Counted from the first letter of the stretch, positions 20,900 to 32,952 are shown. The stretch is DNA of 64,000 nucleotides from Strongylocentrotus purpuratus (GCF_000002235.5 NW_022145597.1:26490423-26554422); one strand, 5' to 3'. The notes: generated by a model not told the origin, from the letters alone. Numbers and translations: made by a program.

Positions 20900-23800
20900 C
20901 TAGGTGGGGGGGGGGGGGGGATTCAAAAATTACAACAACAATATTAATATAATTCTATAGTGCTGTATTTGTCAGCTCAGGTTCCCATGGGGCTTGCTCA
21001 ATGCATACATACATCAGTTAAAGGGGTGTAGCATGGCAAATACTGGTTTACCCCAACTACGACTTCTTTTGGACAACTGCACGTAAACGAATGGACTTGA
21101 TTAACTAGCGTTCGTGAAACAGATCAAAGTTCTCCTGATACTTTGTATGTTGCCCACAAGTGAATATTGTGGTCGCGTCGTTCGTAGTCGTTTTATACCC
21201 GATTGGCCCGAGTCAGGCCACGAGAAAGACACATAGTCTCGTCATGCTACACCCTCCTTAAACCTTGAGGTGCACTGCTAATGGTAAATAAATGTACAGT
21301 TATAGTTTGCTTGTGTTATATATTATAAATGAGCCAGCATGAATTCTGAATGCTGTATTGTTTATTCAAAAGGAGACATCTGGAAGAATAAATGCACCTC
21401 TTTGAAAAATTTCACATAATTCCAACTTGCTTAATATTTAATTTTCAAATGATCTTGGTGAATTGCATGTACTTATCAGTTTAATTAATAAGTCAAAAGT
21501 GAGAGCCAGCACCCCTGGCAAAACCAAATCAGGTATCTAGCTAGCATAATAAAATAAAAAGTGCAAAAATTCTGTTTATATACCCCACGGTAAAATATTT
21601 TTACTTACAAAGGGTCAAGGAATGTATGATATCCTTCATTTTTCTCACTCAGTGTTCTTCAACTTGTCATTAATATTTGTTGTACTTGTACCCGTAACCC
21701 TGAGGGAATATTGCACCCCCCCCCCCCACTGTAAGTATAGCTCACTCACCAATACTTCACTGTGAGAAGATGTTGAGTATTCGGGAGAGATGATGAGAAT
21801 ACATCGTCGGCTTCGTTTCATGCTGACAATCTCCTCCGCTATCAATGCTACAAAAGATGGAGAAGAATAGCAATGGATTATAAACATACAATCATGAAGG
21901 TTCATCTGGGGGGTGTTTCACAAAGACTAAGATCGACTTTAAGTTGGACTTAACTATGGCAGGCCATTCATGCCACTGTTTGCTCTCACCATTTACTGGC
22001 ATTAGTCTCTCAAGGGGCATACAAATCATGGTCACAAATCTACAGAATTTACATTTCTTATCTTATTTACATTTACATTCATTATTGAAGGAAAAAAAGT
22101 TATATCTAAAGATCATAAGTCCAACTTAAAATCGATCTTAGTCTTTGTGAAACACTCCCCAGTATTGGTAAGATTTATGTTGTTAGGTAAACTTTTGATC
22201 TCAATACATAAAATATTTACCTCCAAAATTGCTGTTCACTACGCCCTAAGTCAGCAACATGACCTGACTTGACCTTTCTAACCTAATTGGCAATAATTGG
22301 GTAATAAAATTCAAAAGTAAGTAGCCCCCTAGTCTTTGTTGAGAAAAGGTTTGAGGGGTCTGTCGAGATTGAACCTACGACCTTTGTATTTCACATCAAG
22401 TGCTTAAACCACTCCACTACAACACCTCTATTCATTCATCTTCCAGCAATCTATTGATACGTCTGAACTGGCATTTTCTTACCTTCTCCTGGTATAGCAT
22501 GCATATCTCTCATCCATGCATCATAACCCTGCTGATGGAGGCGCTGCGCTACGGCAATGGCAAACCTCCCATCCTCCGGTGAGTCGCTGAAGCTGATGAA
22601 GGCATCATGTTCCATTCCATCTACGTCAGCAAGAAACATAGGGAGAGGAAAATCAAATAAAAGTTAGTCATTACGTCTGCTCGCAACATATATTGAAAGT
22701 TACAGAGATGTGAAGTATGTTACGCTTTACGTCATAAAACAATAACGTTGTTGTTTTTTCTGCATCATGTCCGAACAAGCCTTTAGTATTTGATGGGCTT
22801 CAGCTAATATGAGACTGACAGTCAACACAATCCACGACCCTCGAGACACACAATATCAGGGGCTTGGGCTTTCTAAAAAGGTATTTTAAGACAATGAGAT
22901 CAACAGCCAATGAGACTCACACTTTGATCTTGCGGGCCTTGTGACAGATCTTCTTAAGGTTCCTAAGACTGAAAATAATGTTCCCATTGGCTGTTCATCA
23001 ACCCAGCTGTCCAAGAATGGACAAATTGGTATCGGGATGAATGGTAATTTACCCGTTGTAGATCTTACCATGTTCTTCAATCTTTCCAAACCGATTCTTC
23101 CAGTAGAGCTGTAGAGTCAGATGGTATTTGTGACAGGTCACTGTTACCACGGTAACAACCAAGAAGATGACAGTCAATGATACCACGACGCCAACAGTGA
23201 TCTCAATCATCGTGTCAGGTGCTTGCAGTACAAACAAAAAATAGAATCAAAATTTACTTTGATGATACTGTACTTAATAATAATGATAGAATGAGATGCA
23301 ATACGCAAAGATTGCTCTGGTGACCACCTGTATAGAATCATTATGACAGATTGCTTTTTCTTTAAAAATTAAATAAAATAAACTTCACATTGATGATTGA
23401 GGTTACATCTTTCTTGGTCTGTATGGGCTTTCTTTAGTAAAGTCCAGTGAAGAAAATTTTCATGGAATTTATTTTGTGCCATATCGTATAATTAAAAAAC
23501 AAACACAAACCAATTTGGCATACCCGAAAGTAAAAATTAAGTCTACACAGTACACATAGATATTGAGTTTTATTTTATATGAATACCCTTGCTATAACAC
23601 AAGCTCTGAAATAGGAGTTTGTCCAATATTTATATTTTTGTTTTGTATTATTTAGAATGACTGCTGATCTTGAAATCTCACAAGTGTGTTACCTTTCTCA
23701 GACTTAAGATTCATTAAAAAAAAAATAGAATTAGATTTGTGTTGACTTGCAAATGCCTGCATCAACCTTTAAACCAAATGCTCATCCTAACATCCTGAAG

Positions 23801-26286
23801 TAAGATTAAAGGGATCGTTTAGGCGCCTTGAATCAATTCGAGTGGCAGTAATCACGCATGCTTCCTGCAATGCTATGGAAGGCCGTTGATGACTTTATTC
23901 ACATGCCCCAGACGAATGGAAAAGGGCACACGTGTGCTAACTAACAGGCAGACGTCTACTAATTGACCAATCACCGCCTGTTATTTACCAGATGTGTGCA
24001 AGGTGGGATAGTTGATCTCTGTATTAATCCCATGGAATTAAGATAATTCAGCTGTCAACAGATTAAATACATACCTTGTGAGACAATGATTTTTATGGAG
24101 TCTCCCTTGTATGCTCCGTTGAGGGTGTAATTCCCAGTGATGACGTAGCTACCAAACATGCCTGATGTAACATCTCTGATTATTAACTGCCTTCCAACTG
24201 CAGCTGGAAGATTGCTAGGGGGAAACAAAAATTACAATAATATACAAATGATGCATGGCAATGAGTTCATTATACCATCTACAGTATACGCACTCAAGTT
24301 GAGGCTCTGTGCATCTATCGTACACAGAGTCAGGCTGAGTACGATACACGTATAAACAGCCTCAACAAGATCGAGAGAATAGATCTTGTAATGAGCGAAT
24401 GAAAGTACACATCATTTGTTCTATACATTAAAACACCTAGATCCTTGTTATTTGACGTAAAATGAATTCATTTCAAGATTGTTTTTTGTCATTATTGCTG
24501 ACGAATAAACCTAAAGTTGAATAGGCTTACTTTAGCAAGCACACAGAGATAAGCAGACTTCGATTCATACACATTAACCAGTAGTACTATCCAAGAATAG
24601 GCCCACATACAGTATAAGCATACTAACCTCTATGTAAACTGCTGAGCATCACATACTTAAAAATCATTGGATAGTACTGGAAACTATTGCACGCTTTTTC
24701 ATGAAGAAAATGTGTGGTAGTCTCAGTAAATGAATCACATGTGATCGCATTCGACCAATCATTTGATTAGGATCTAGGAGTGTTTGGATAATACGTGATA
24801 GTAGGGATAGGTGGAGGTGTCGTGGTTTAGTGGTTCATTCACTTGACCCTCAATCTAAGGGTTGAGGGTTCAAATCCCCACCTGGCACTTCTGTCCTTTG
24901 GCAAAATATTAATCCACATTTACCACTCTCCACTAAGGTGTTAAATGGGTACCTGGTAGGATGCAATAAGTCAGTGTAGTTTGAGCACCATTGTGGACAA
25001 CTGAATATTGGGGCCTGGCTGAATTGCTCCCCAGGAAGTGGAGAATGTGCATACGTTATGTGTAGGCAAGCAGCCTGAATTCAATGACCGGGGTAAAGAT
25101 GTGATATATGTAAATCGCTTAGAGACATTGTCGAAGTATTAAAGGTAATAAAAAGTTTGGGTATGGGGTCATGAATTTAGTTCAAATGAACATATTGGAA
25201 GCATATGCGATCCTAAATAATTCAGTGATCGCTGTCGCCGTTGAAATCGAGTCTAAAGTTATGAAATTGTAAATAATACACTCTTTATGTTGTATAGCTC
25301 CCTCTCAAGGTCAAGATATTAATTAAGCTATAAAACAATGTTTCTTGACTAAAATTGACCGATTAGATATTCCCGTTTGGAAATTATATATCACAACTAC
25401 ATATTCTGAGATTTTCACGGTCGCAGCTACCATTGTACGGCCATAGGCGCTATTTGAAATTTATCAAAATTTACCGGGAGCACTGGTAAATTTTTATATT
25501 CAATATTTCTCGAAAGCAGAAGCGTTTTAGGGGCTAAATTTTCTAGTGCTTATAATACATCCACAGGGGCATCCAAATATCATTATCCACCAATTTTCAA
25601 AATTTCCTAAAACTTTGTATTACCTTTAAACTCATTAGAAAAAGGGAAATTTACAAGCTATTCCTGATTTTTCCTATTTCAAATCAAAGATTTTTAAACT
25701 CAAATCGAATCGAATCAAATCAAGAGACATTCTTACTATGTTTCAAAACAATCTCTGGAGTAAGTGTTGGGCGATTCCCAATACCGGCTCCCATCCTCAT
25801 CCTCTCCATCCGTCAGCTGATTTACAGGTACCAGATTCTCATCTTCATCCAGCTTGTTCCATCTGACTTCGGTTACATGAGATTTGTCACCTGCACAGAA
25901 CTCGCAAAAAAGGTAGACGTCTTCCCCAGGTTTCACCGCCATATCACTGCAGTTGGCATGGTCAATCGTAGATGGGTCATCAGTGAATTTCTCATCTGTC
26001 AGAAATGATTTTGATCCTGCATTAATCGTTGTTCCTTCATATGCTGCTTAGCATTAGGTTTTGGGTTAGGTTAAGGGGTTTTAGGTTAGGTTTAAAGTGA
26101 AGTGATTGGTCTAGGGGTTAAGACTTTGGCTGATGTAGGAAATTGTCACAGGAGCATGTGTCGTATAATCCTTCAAAGCATTTGAAAAATTACTAATCTA
26201 ACATTGAATTTGTTATCATTATTAAGATCATTATTATCCTCCTCCTCCTCCTCCTCACCATTACCATCACCATCATCATTTTCATC

Positions 26287-26337
<51 letters not shown>

Positions 26338-28207
26338 GTCATCATCATCTTCATCATTAGTACTGTTAATTGAGTCAATCACACTCTTCACTAGAACATG
26401 GGACACTGGCAAAGTAGAGGCTATGATTGTAAGCAATTAAAAAAAAAAATCATTTGCTATGATGAGGCTACCCAATGGATATAAGACCATACCATAATAC
26501 CGTTCCCCTGTCTTACCACATACCTTCTACATACACATGGAATGTCCTCTGTATCGTCTCTTCACCATTGGACACCAGACATGTATAGTTCCCGATAGCC
26601 TCTTTCTGTGTGTTGGTTATCTCCACGGTCTGATTACAGTCTTTCAGACTCGTATAACATTTACTGCTGCCAGGCATAAAACCAAACGGGAACTCAATCC
26701 TGAAATGAATAATGTGGTGGTGGTTATTTTACCTGACTGCTAAGAAAGCATAAATGCTTGTAAGTAAGCAACCAGATGGCCGACGGCTTTCGGTCATCTC
26801 CGAGGGACCTGGTAATGAGGATTAATGCCTTACCAAGGGGCACTAGCACATCGACTTGGTTTCGAACCCGGGTCACCAGATTACGAGACCACTGCTCTAC
26901 CAACTGAGCTATCACGCATCTCAATATGATAGTGGAGAAAGACTAAATACGTACAACATAATTATACTAAGTATTGGAATGCCAAAGCGTATTTAGGGGA
27001 CCTCCACTCCCCCCCCCCCCTTATCATTGAATCACTTGGCATACTTCAAGTATTCTACCAACAACAGAATTGCCCCTTTATCAATTCCACAGAATTGTGC
27101 CACTCCACTTGCAAAACAATTCATAGATCTTCCTAAGATGCTTCAGTATTGTTTTTCTGGGGTTGGAATCAAGTGCTTTATTTTGCTTTGAAATAACCTT
27201 GTTTTAAAGTTTCATTTGATGGCAACCCTTCCATTACAACATACATTGTTTAAAAGTAACACAAGTTTATATGTAGGCCTACATGTATGTAGATTGATGA
27301 AAAAAACAAAAGCAGAGTCATGTTTCATAAAACTTATTATCAATAACAGGTGTCATTTTTCTATAACAAATTTGCTTAAACATCAATTATTGAAACTTCT
27401 TAATGATTTAGTTTTTCATGTTCACAGTTCACAGAGAGTTTAAATACCTGTCATCCTTCAGCCATGTGATGCTGGTGAAACCCTCAGCTTTGCACAACAT
27501 TGACGGATCCATGTATTTCCCTCTCAAAACGCTGATGTCTAGCTGAACATTAGGGTATTTGAATTTCAAAGAGCTACCTGTGTGGAAAAAGAGAATGAAA
27601 ACAAAGAGAATTAAAGAGATCCTATACATGTAGGCCCTTAAAGGTAAAGACCAGTATTGGAAATGCCCCAATTTCAAAAAATGAAATGGAAGCTCTCATT
27701 ACCAATCATGTGAAAGAATATGTTTTGACTAATACATGATGATAAAAAATTTGCTGGGAAACCACCTACTAATTCATATATTTGGTAAATTTGTTTCTCT
27801 CATGGTCTGTGAGAGATATAGGGTAGTCCCATATACGTTTTTCTGTGTAAAGTGCTTGTAACTTTACGAAGAATGGGCCAAATTTCTGATCATTTTGATG
27901 AATCCAGAACCTTGCAGATGCTAGATGCTAGATGATCAACTTTTTCTGATCGATTCCACAGACCACAACGTTTCTTTCACAATGCAATCGCATGACCATA
28001 ACTGGTCTTTAACTTTAAAATACAATCTGCCAGATTCTGGACTTTTGAAGCTAATGAATGCTTACCATTATGATTTTCTTGGCAGTTCTCTATCTTTACA
28101 CAATCAGTGGATGCTCCAGTGATTGGAAGATCAGGCAGAAGAAGATAGACGATAGTTGGCAGAAGACAACACAGCATGCCATGTTCCTTCATCGTGTCAA
28201 GAGTCAT
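20270..28207 (-). CDS. IL-1 receptor-like protein: signal peptide, 2 Ig, TM, TIR
   Basis: Nine minus-strand coding exons (28207-28066, 27577-27448, 26699-26524, 26016-25737, 24214-24075, 23221-23069, 22620-22483, 21847-21750, 20899-20270) join in frame with GT/AG borders to 628 residues. They encode a signal peptide, two Ig domains each split over two exons, a membrane helix (about 295-318), and a TIR domain (about 345-468) starting HDAFISFSD, with RD 378-379, PG 384-385, LIISPEYS and IIPILYRG. A Ser/Gly/Asn-rich tail ends basic. TIR domains of this family recruit MyD88-type adaptors at the inner membrane face. IL-1R members usually have three Ig domains; this has two. Ig2 lacks the usual second Cys (GSYVIT). 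It could be IL-1R- or SIGIRR-like; ligand unknown. Confidence 0.88.
21750..21847 (-). CDS. IL-1R-like exon 8 (TIR, central strand)
   Basis: A 98-bp exon after a long pyrimidine tract (TTCTTCTCCATCTTTTGTAG) and before GTGAGT. It encodes LIAEEIVSMKRSRRCILIIS and PEYSTSSHSEVL, ending in phase 0. It aligns with the MyD88/IL-1R central TIR strand. Confidence 0.9.
21906..22162. repeat. MITE with CTGGGGNGTGTTTCACAAAG ends (copy 2)
   Basis: Termini CTGGGGGGTGTTTCACAAAG and CTTTGTGAAACACTCCCCAG, continued inward by an ACTAAGATCGACTTTAAGTT inverted match. It sits in IL-1R-like intron 7, 59 bp upstream of exon 8 in the transcript sense. Confidence 0.82.
22356..22432 (-). repeat. SINE head fragment (family A)
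   Basis: On the minus strand it reads AGAGGTGTTGTAGTGGAGTG, ..., GGTCGTAGGTTCAATC. The box A and degenerate box B of the SINE are recognisable; the body is absent. Confidence 0.65.
22483..22620 (-). CDS. IL-1R-like exon 7 (TIR box 1 and box 2)
   Basis: It encodes GMEHDAFISFSDSPEDGR (box 1) and GYDAWMRDMHAIPGE (box 2). Two extra residues separate RD from PG compared with the usual RDxxPG. Splice borders are GACGTAG and GTAAGA. Confidence 0.92.
23069..23221 (-). CDS. IL-1R-like exon 6 (transmembrane)
   Basis: It encodes PDTMIEITVGVVVSLTVIFL and onward to TVTC, a single membrane helix. The juxtamembrane LTLQLYWKNRFGKIEEHDG resembles the short linker between TM and TIR in IL-1R family members. 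Phase 1 at both ends. Confidence 0.9.
24075..24214 (-). CDS. IL-1R-like exon 5 (Ig2, second half)
   Basis: It lies between CCCCCTAG and GTATGT and encodes GRQLIIRDVTSGMFGSYVIT. The F-strand position expected to be Cys is Ile, so the standard Ig disulphide cannot form here. It ends at KIIVSQA, phase 1. Confidence 0.85.
24225..24800. repeat. Diverged inverted-repeat element in intron 4
   Basis: The left part has TATACAAATGATGCATGGCAATGAGTTC. Further in come GCGAATGAAAGTACACATCATTTGTTCTATACA and a TAGGAGTGTTTGGATAATAC end. This parallels the 16432-17335 family (ACAAATAATGAATGG ... TTATTTGTTTTATACAAC ... GTAGGTGTTGTATAA), with a different interior. Confidence 0.5.
24812..25138 (+). repeat. Full-length tRNA-derived SINE (family A)
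   Basis: The tRNA-like head GTGGAGGTGTCGTGGTTTAG contains box A; box B is GGTTCAAATCC at about 24867. The body follows with CCACATTTACCACTCTCCAC, GGGTACCTGGTAGGATGCAA, CAGGAAGTGGAGAATGTGCA and an AAATCGCTTAGAGACATTG 3' end. It is the reference copy for the fragments at 46, 6118, 10604, 17708 and 22356. Confidence 0.88.
25139..25629. repeat. TTAA-flanked inverted-repeat element (copy 1)
   Basis: It starts TTAAAGGTAATAAAAAGTTT and ends AAACTTTGTATTACCTTTAA, abutting the 3' end of the preceding SINE. A near-identical but 3'-truncated copy is at 28687-29135. Confidence 0.8.
25737..26016 (-). CDS. IL-1R-like exon 4 (Ig2, first half)
   Basis: The exon starts after AATGCAG and encodes SFLTDEKF, then NCSDMAVKPGEDVYLFCEFC and VRWNKLDEDE. 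Besides the B-strand Cys it has extra cysteines (NCS, EFC, RDCF). It ends in phase 2 before GTAAGA. Confidence 0.85.
26217..26360. repeat. ATC/TCC trinucleotide microsatellite
   Basis: CTC repeats pass into a (ATC)n run of about 20 units within IL-1R-like intron 3. Apparent poly-Asp, poly-Met and poly-Ser frames here come from the microsatellite. Confidence 0.9.
26524..26699 (-). CDS. IL-1R-like exon 3 (Ig1, second half)
   Basis: It follows CATTTCAG and encodes the Ig F-strand motif AIGNYTCLVSNGEE, with an NQT and an NYT glycosylation site. It ends in phase 1 at VYVEG. The reverse SINE at 26717 begins only 17 bp upstream of the exon, next to the acceptor. Confidence 0.9.
26717..26922 (-). 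repeat. tRNA-derived SINE (family B), reverse copy
   Basis: The minus strand gives TGATAGCTCAGTTGGTAGAG (box A), GGGTTCGAAACC (box B) and then CTTGGTAAGGCATTAATCCTC and the AGCATTTATGCTTTCTTAG 3' segment, as at 17380-17590. It lies in IL-1R-like intron 2 next to the exon 3 acceptor. Confidence 0.85.
27448..27577 (-). CDS. IL-1R-like exon 2 (Ig1, first half)
   Basis: It is preceded by a strong pyrimidine tract ending CACACAG. It encodes FKYPNVQLDISVLRG, the B-strand Cys (SMLC) and the core Trp (ITWLKDD), and ends in phase 2 before GTATTT. Confidence 0.88.
27638..28018. repeat. TTAA-flanked MITE, family with CCCATATAC core (copy 1)
   Basis: It begins TTAAAGGTAAAGACCAGT and ends ACTGGTCTTTAACTTTAA. 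Core words include GTCCCATATACG, CCAGAACCTTGCAG and CACAATGCAATCGCATGACC, shared with 31172-31561, 47237-47450 and 48073-48462. It lies in IL-1R-like intron 1. Confidence 0.8.
28066..28207 (-). CDS. IL-1R-like exon 1 (signal peptide)
   Basis: The proposed start is the ATG at 28207 (MTLDTMKEHG), with MKEHG at 28192 as alternative. The upstream ATG at 28231 lies inside the splice acceptor TTTCTTTAATGCAG (ends 28226), so the exon itself begins at 28225 and that ATG is intronic. It encodes a hydrophobic LCCLLPTIVYLLL core, then STDCVKIENC, and ends in phase 1 before GTAAGC. Confidence 0.8.
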
Positions 28208-28686
28208 CAGTTTCTTCCAGGAGAACTGCATTAAAGAAAAGAAAAGTTCCGTTTATTTATACTTCTCAACTTATTGAATGGTTTATTAAAAATCCTGAAA
28301 ATAGCAGCCCGAGAGCTGAATTACATTCAGTTTACAACAAAAGCACATGAAATACATAGGAATAGTGAAACAATTATTACATACAGTTTTATAGGAGTAT
28401 ACATACAAAGATAAAATTAATAATATATAATATTATTAAAAAACCAAGAATAATTAACACTATTCTGAAAATTAAAATATAGAGCTGTGATATCTTTTAT
28501 ATTACTGGAACTTAATAATGAAAGAAATCATGAGGAAAAAATTAAAACCAGTTTAATAATTTTATGCATACTTTTTGAACAAAACATAAAAAGCTAGCCA
28601 GAAGCTTGCCAAAAAAGTGTACAACAACCATTGTATGCAAAGTGGATTCCATCTATAGAGGATCCATTAGGCCAAAAAACAACATG

Positions 28687-29135
28687 TTAAAGGTATTACA
28701 AAGTTTTGGTATGGGGCCATGAATTCGGTTCAAATTAAAATGTTGGGAGCATATACGTTCCTACAATATTCATTGATCGTTGTCGCGGTTGAAATCGAGT
28801 CTGAAGTTATGAAATTATAAATAATAAACTCTTTATGTTGTATAGATCCCTCTCAAGGTCAAGCTATTAATTTAGCTTTGAAACAATGTTTCTTGACTAA
28901 AATCGACCGATTAGCTATTCCCGTTTGGAAATTATATATCACAACTACATATTCTGAGATTTTCATGGTCGCAGCTACCATTGTACGGCCATAGGCGCTA
29001 TTTGAAATTTATCCAAATTTACCGGGAGCACCGGTAAATTTTTGTATTCAATTTTTCTCGAAAACAGAAGTGTTTTAGAGGCTAATTTTTTTAGTGCTTA
29101 TAATACATCCACAGGGATATCAAAATATATCAAAA
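28687..29135. repeat. TTAA element (copy 2, right end missing)
   Basis: It starts TTAAAGGTATTACAAAGTTT and follows 25139-25629 for about 440 bp (GAAATCGAGTCTGAAGTTAT, CCCGTTTGGAAATTATATATC, ACCGGGAGCACCGGTAAATT), then diverges before the expected right terminus. Confidence 0.75.
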
Positions 29136-29950
29136 TTGTAAAGATTTAAGCATCGATCCTGCCTTTATGAAAAAAAGGAAGGAGGCCCTTTTTTATATAT
29201 ATTTTTCAATTTGGCTGCTCGCCACCTCTTCGAAGATGTTTGGAAGGGCTATTTCTCAAGATAGAATAGAATTAAAAATTGTTTTTTTAATTAAAAACAA
29301 AAAAAAGCAGATGCCCTCAAAAAAGGAAGCACGCGGGGACACTATAAACATGATTTTTTTTTTTTTTCTCGCCTTATTCAGTGAATGGAATGGCTGGCAA
29401 ACAGAAGTTGTTTTAACATGAAAAAGATAGAAAAAGATGACAAAAGACTAATATTAATCAGTCAACAAGGCATTACAGTAGCAAATCTAAATTTCTAGCT
29501 GCCAAAAGACCATGAGGGGGGGGGGGGGGCATGTTAACCGCCATGCTGAGCTGGGGAAGATTTGCAAGATGTAGACTATCATGTTTATTAGAATTCCCCA
29601 TATTGGCAAAAATCAAGCTGTTATTTCTGTCTACCCATGCCCATAATCTCCATGTGAATGAAACGATTATGAAATATACATACCGTCATATAATATCACA
29701 CACATTGGCAACTATAAAATGTAAACAACCGATTAGCCGGAACCGCTCCCAGACCCACCAGGTTAATTTACAGCAAGCAGCCATTGAGGAAAGAAATAGC
29801 TTCCACGGCCACGAGGGGTTCGTTCGGGCTGCTGGCCGCGCCCGACCGGAGGGCTTCGTAGCACAGGCGTAGCTGACTGTCCCAAGCCCAGTGACAACAG
29901 AAATATACTCGACTCAGCTTTTCCGTTTATAATTATATATTAACACTCAC

Positions 29951-30100
29951 CTTTAAAAATACTGTGATTCCAGCGAAATGATTGTCACTCTAGAATCATC
30001 ACGTGTGTATTGATGCCAAACATTATGATGCATGATATGTTAGACAGTACCAGTATTAGGCAGTAATTGTAACCGGACTCTTTAAAATGGCAGTCTACCC
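29951..30100 (-). other. Proposed 5' untranslated exon of the IL-1R-like gene
   Basis: A consensus donor (AAAG before GTGAGTG at 29950) faces the orphan acceptor of coding exon 1 at 28226. The right-hand limit is a guess based on the promoter-like sequence just beyond. No transcript evidence. Confidence 0.4.
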
Positions 30101-30148
30101 GGATTCTAGTTCAGAGAATTAATCGAGTATGTATATGCGATGGACACG

Positions 30149-30160
30149 CGCGCATGCGCA
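30149..30160. promoter_or_regulatory. NRF-1-type site in the putative IL-1R-like promoter
   Basis: CGCGCATGCGCA fits the NRF-1 consensus YGCGCAYGCGCR exactly. The site lies about 200 bp upstream of the proposed 5' exon donor, a typical place for a TATA-less promoter. Function is inferred. Confidence 0.45.
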
Positions 30161-31171
30161 TGCGAATTGACGAGCACTAAAGTTTTCCCCTATAAACTAA
30201 AAGTAGTACATTACGTCATACATGTTATTGGTTGCTGGCGACTTCCTGGGCGGTTTTTCATCAACTAAAATCAATTTCGATTTTAAAAATCAATTTTAAG
30301 GCCGAATCAGTTTTAGCTGTAAAACCGATACTTGTGAGCTGTTTCATCAAATCGATTTTAAGATCGATTTTAGGGCTTACACCCCCTGGATATGTGCACC
30401 TGTGGGTAGGTCCATGCAAGCATCATTTAAGAGGGGGCATTGCGGCCTTACTCTGCAGATGAGAAGTAAATTAACAGGGTAATTAGCCAGGGACAGGGTT
30501 TCGTTACACGTTCTTTTCATTTTCCATTCCCCTTCTCCATCCCCCTCCGTCATTTTATATAGGGCAGCCTGGGCGGCACGTATAAATACCCTCTCCCAGA
30601 TTTATATTATTTAACCACTATTGATGACGAAACGATCCGAATATAATTCTTAAACAGTGTACCCAACCCCCCCCCCCCCCTTCCCCCTGCATGGGCGGCC
30701 AGGTGGAAAAAAGGGGGAAAGGGGGAAAAAGAAGAAGCAAAAAGTAAAACAGTAAAACGGCGCGATTTTGGAAAAATCCTGGATCAGCGACTGGGTCAGC
30801 CCCCCCCCCCCCCCTTGGCAAAAAGCTAGATCTGCCCCTGGAATTCATATCGTTTGTTGAGGTCTTCCCCCTTCACCGCCAACTTGAATTGCAGTCACTG
30901 ACAGTAGGCGTACATTAACGTAAGTGACGGGTCTTCATGTCCTTTTGGTTGTGAACCGACAAGGGGGAGATGGGAGATGGGAAGTTAAATAACAGTGGTA
31001 TTTAGAAGGTGGCTGGGAGATCCGTGGGCGCGAACTCATTTCTGGTGATATAATATTTTATTCATAAAACCCTCACTGGAACTTGATAATCCCCGTGATA
31101 ATCTTTTAAATTCGTATTCAAGATTTTAGATGTGATTCTGGTTTTCAATTTGTTTTAAGTGCCGTTTTGCA
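30161..31171. other. Intergenic, repeat fragments only
   Basis: At 30250-30385 there is an AT-rich palindromic patch (AAAATCAATTTCGATTTTAA and AAATCGATTTTAAGATCGAT). The end AGCTAGATCTGCCCCTGG near 30823-30840 marks a fragment of the CAGGGGCGGATC MITE family. Two C-homopolymers lie at about 30667-30680 and 30800-30814. No gene seen. Confidence 0.5.
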
Positions 31172-31561
31172 TTAAAGATAAACTCCAGTACTGGTAAAAA
31201 AAAAAAATTAATTCTCACAGAATCAAACAAAACTTACACTGAATGTTCAAGATTACAAATAAATGACATGTGCCAAACAATTTTGGAAGAAAATGTATAC
31301 TGGCTGAGTAATGAGCATAGAAAGACAAGGAAACCAAGGCAGTACCATCCCCGACACCATGTGTGTTGTCCCATATATGGCTTTCTATGTGAGTGTTTGT
31401 TACTTTACCAAGACTCGGTCAAATTTATTATGATTTTGATGACTCCAGAACCTTGCAGTGCACACCAATACTTACATGCTACATGATCAACTGTTTCTGA
31501 TCCTTTCACACCTTTTCTTTCACAATGCAATCGCATTACCAGTACTAAAGTTTAGCTTTAA
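31172..31561. repeat. TTAA-flanked MITE, CCCATATAC core family (copy 2)
   Basis: It begins TTAAAGATAAACTCCAGTAC and ends GTACTAAAGTTTAGCTTTAA. Size is 390 bp, as in the copy at 48073-48462, with which it shares most internal sequence. Confidence 0.82.
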
Positions 31562-32952
31562 CTCGCTCCCCTCTTTTTTGTTACGATCCTAGTCTAATAT
31601 ATACTTTTGCTTCAAGTATGTGTATGTCTATCGACAGTTGTATGCCTATGGACAGTTCTGTGCCAATTAAGTCTGACCCTGTGTCCTGTGTCATCTCATC
31701 ACTCACGACTACCCCAAGAATAATATCATCCAACAACAGTTCTTTCCATAACCACCCTCCCTTCCCTTATCCAGAAATGATAACCTCCACCTTATTATAT
31801 TAGATGTTATAAATATTATTTCACTTTCGTGTTTATTCTCTGTCAGCTTCCTGAAGACTTTGTGCGTCTAATAATAAAGACACACTACTCTTTAAAACAC
31901 TCGCTATATTCCATTCTTGCTCTCTTTCAAGTTCCTTCCGAATCTTTCTCCCCGCATTCAAATTCTACTCTAATTCAGATAACTATCACTCAAAACACTT
32001 TCTATATTAAAAATTCAGTTATCGTGAAAAATCACATACTCTCCAGTCTCCAACGACTTTATTACAAGAACGACAACCTCACTTTCACTACTCTCACTGA
32101 AACAATAATGAACATATCATACTATAGGTTTCAATTATACTGAAAGCTTCTTTATTGAATAACAAACATTGACAACCAAAGAGCTTTGAAAAAATTCAAT
32201 CCAAACACAATTTCTTCATATTTCTCGTCGAGAATTCATATAAACGGATAAAATATTAACCACTGATCTGGGTCCAAGATTGTGGTGATACAAATTGATA
32301 CAAAAATTAAATCGAAAAATGTGAAAAACTAATTGTTACACGTTTGTAGTTAATAATAATGGCAGTTTCAAGAGAGTTGTGCGTGATTTCTATATGAAAC
32401 ATCAGGGGTGCCGTGAGAGAAATTTTGTTACATCTAAAAGTTATTTTGGAATAATATCGATTAAAACATCATTTTAGTTTACAATTCTTATAAACTATTG
32501 ACCACTGACTGTGTCCAAGATTTTGATGATACAAATTTAACTCGAAAATGGGAAAAGGTCTTTGTTTCACGTTTGTTACAAATTTTGAAAGATCAAGTCG
32601 ATGCCAATTTCAATATTGCAGAGTTCTTCAACAGGTGTGCCGCGAGAGGAATTTAGTTATACATGCATCAATTTATTTTAATAACGTCGATATCGCAAAT
32701 TAACTTTTGAAACAGACTTAGAGTATGCTGTTTCATAAAGAAATAGGAAATAGCACTTTGCAATAAAGTTTCAAAAAGTGTACTTCTTTCTCGCTGGCAT
32801 TATTTAGAAACGGGATAATTTTAGGATGTGTAGTGTCTGAATAACGCCATTTTCGGCAATATTATCATTCTATTATCCAGTTTACGGTTGCAGTCTGAGC
32901 ATGAGCAGATAAAGGTCATTCGTACCCAAAAGGTAAAACCCACAGAGATGAA

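Noticed and set aside
26173..26440. Poly-Asp, poly-Met and poly-Ser frames
   Set aside because: Translations of an ATC microsatellite in an intron.
28226..28231. ATG of MQFSW as start of the TIR receptor
   Set aside because: This ATG is part of the splice acceptor TTTAATGCAG; the start at 28207 or 28192 inside the exon is more likely.
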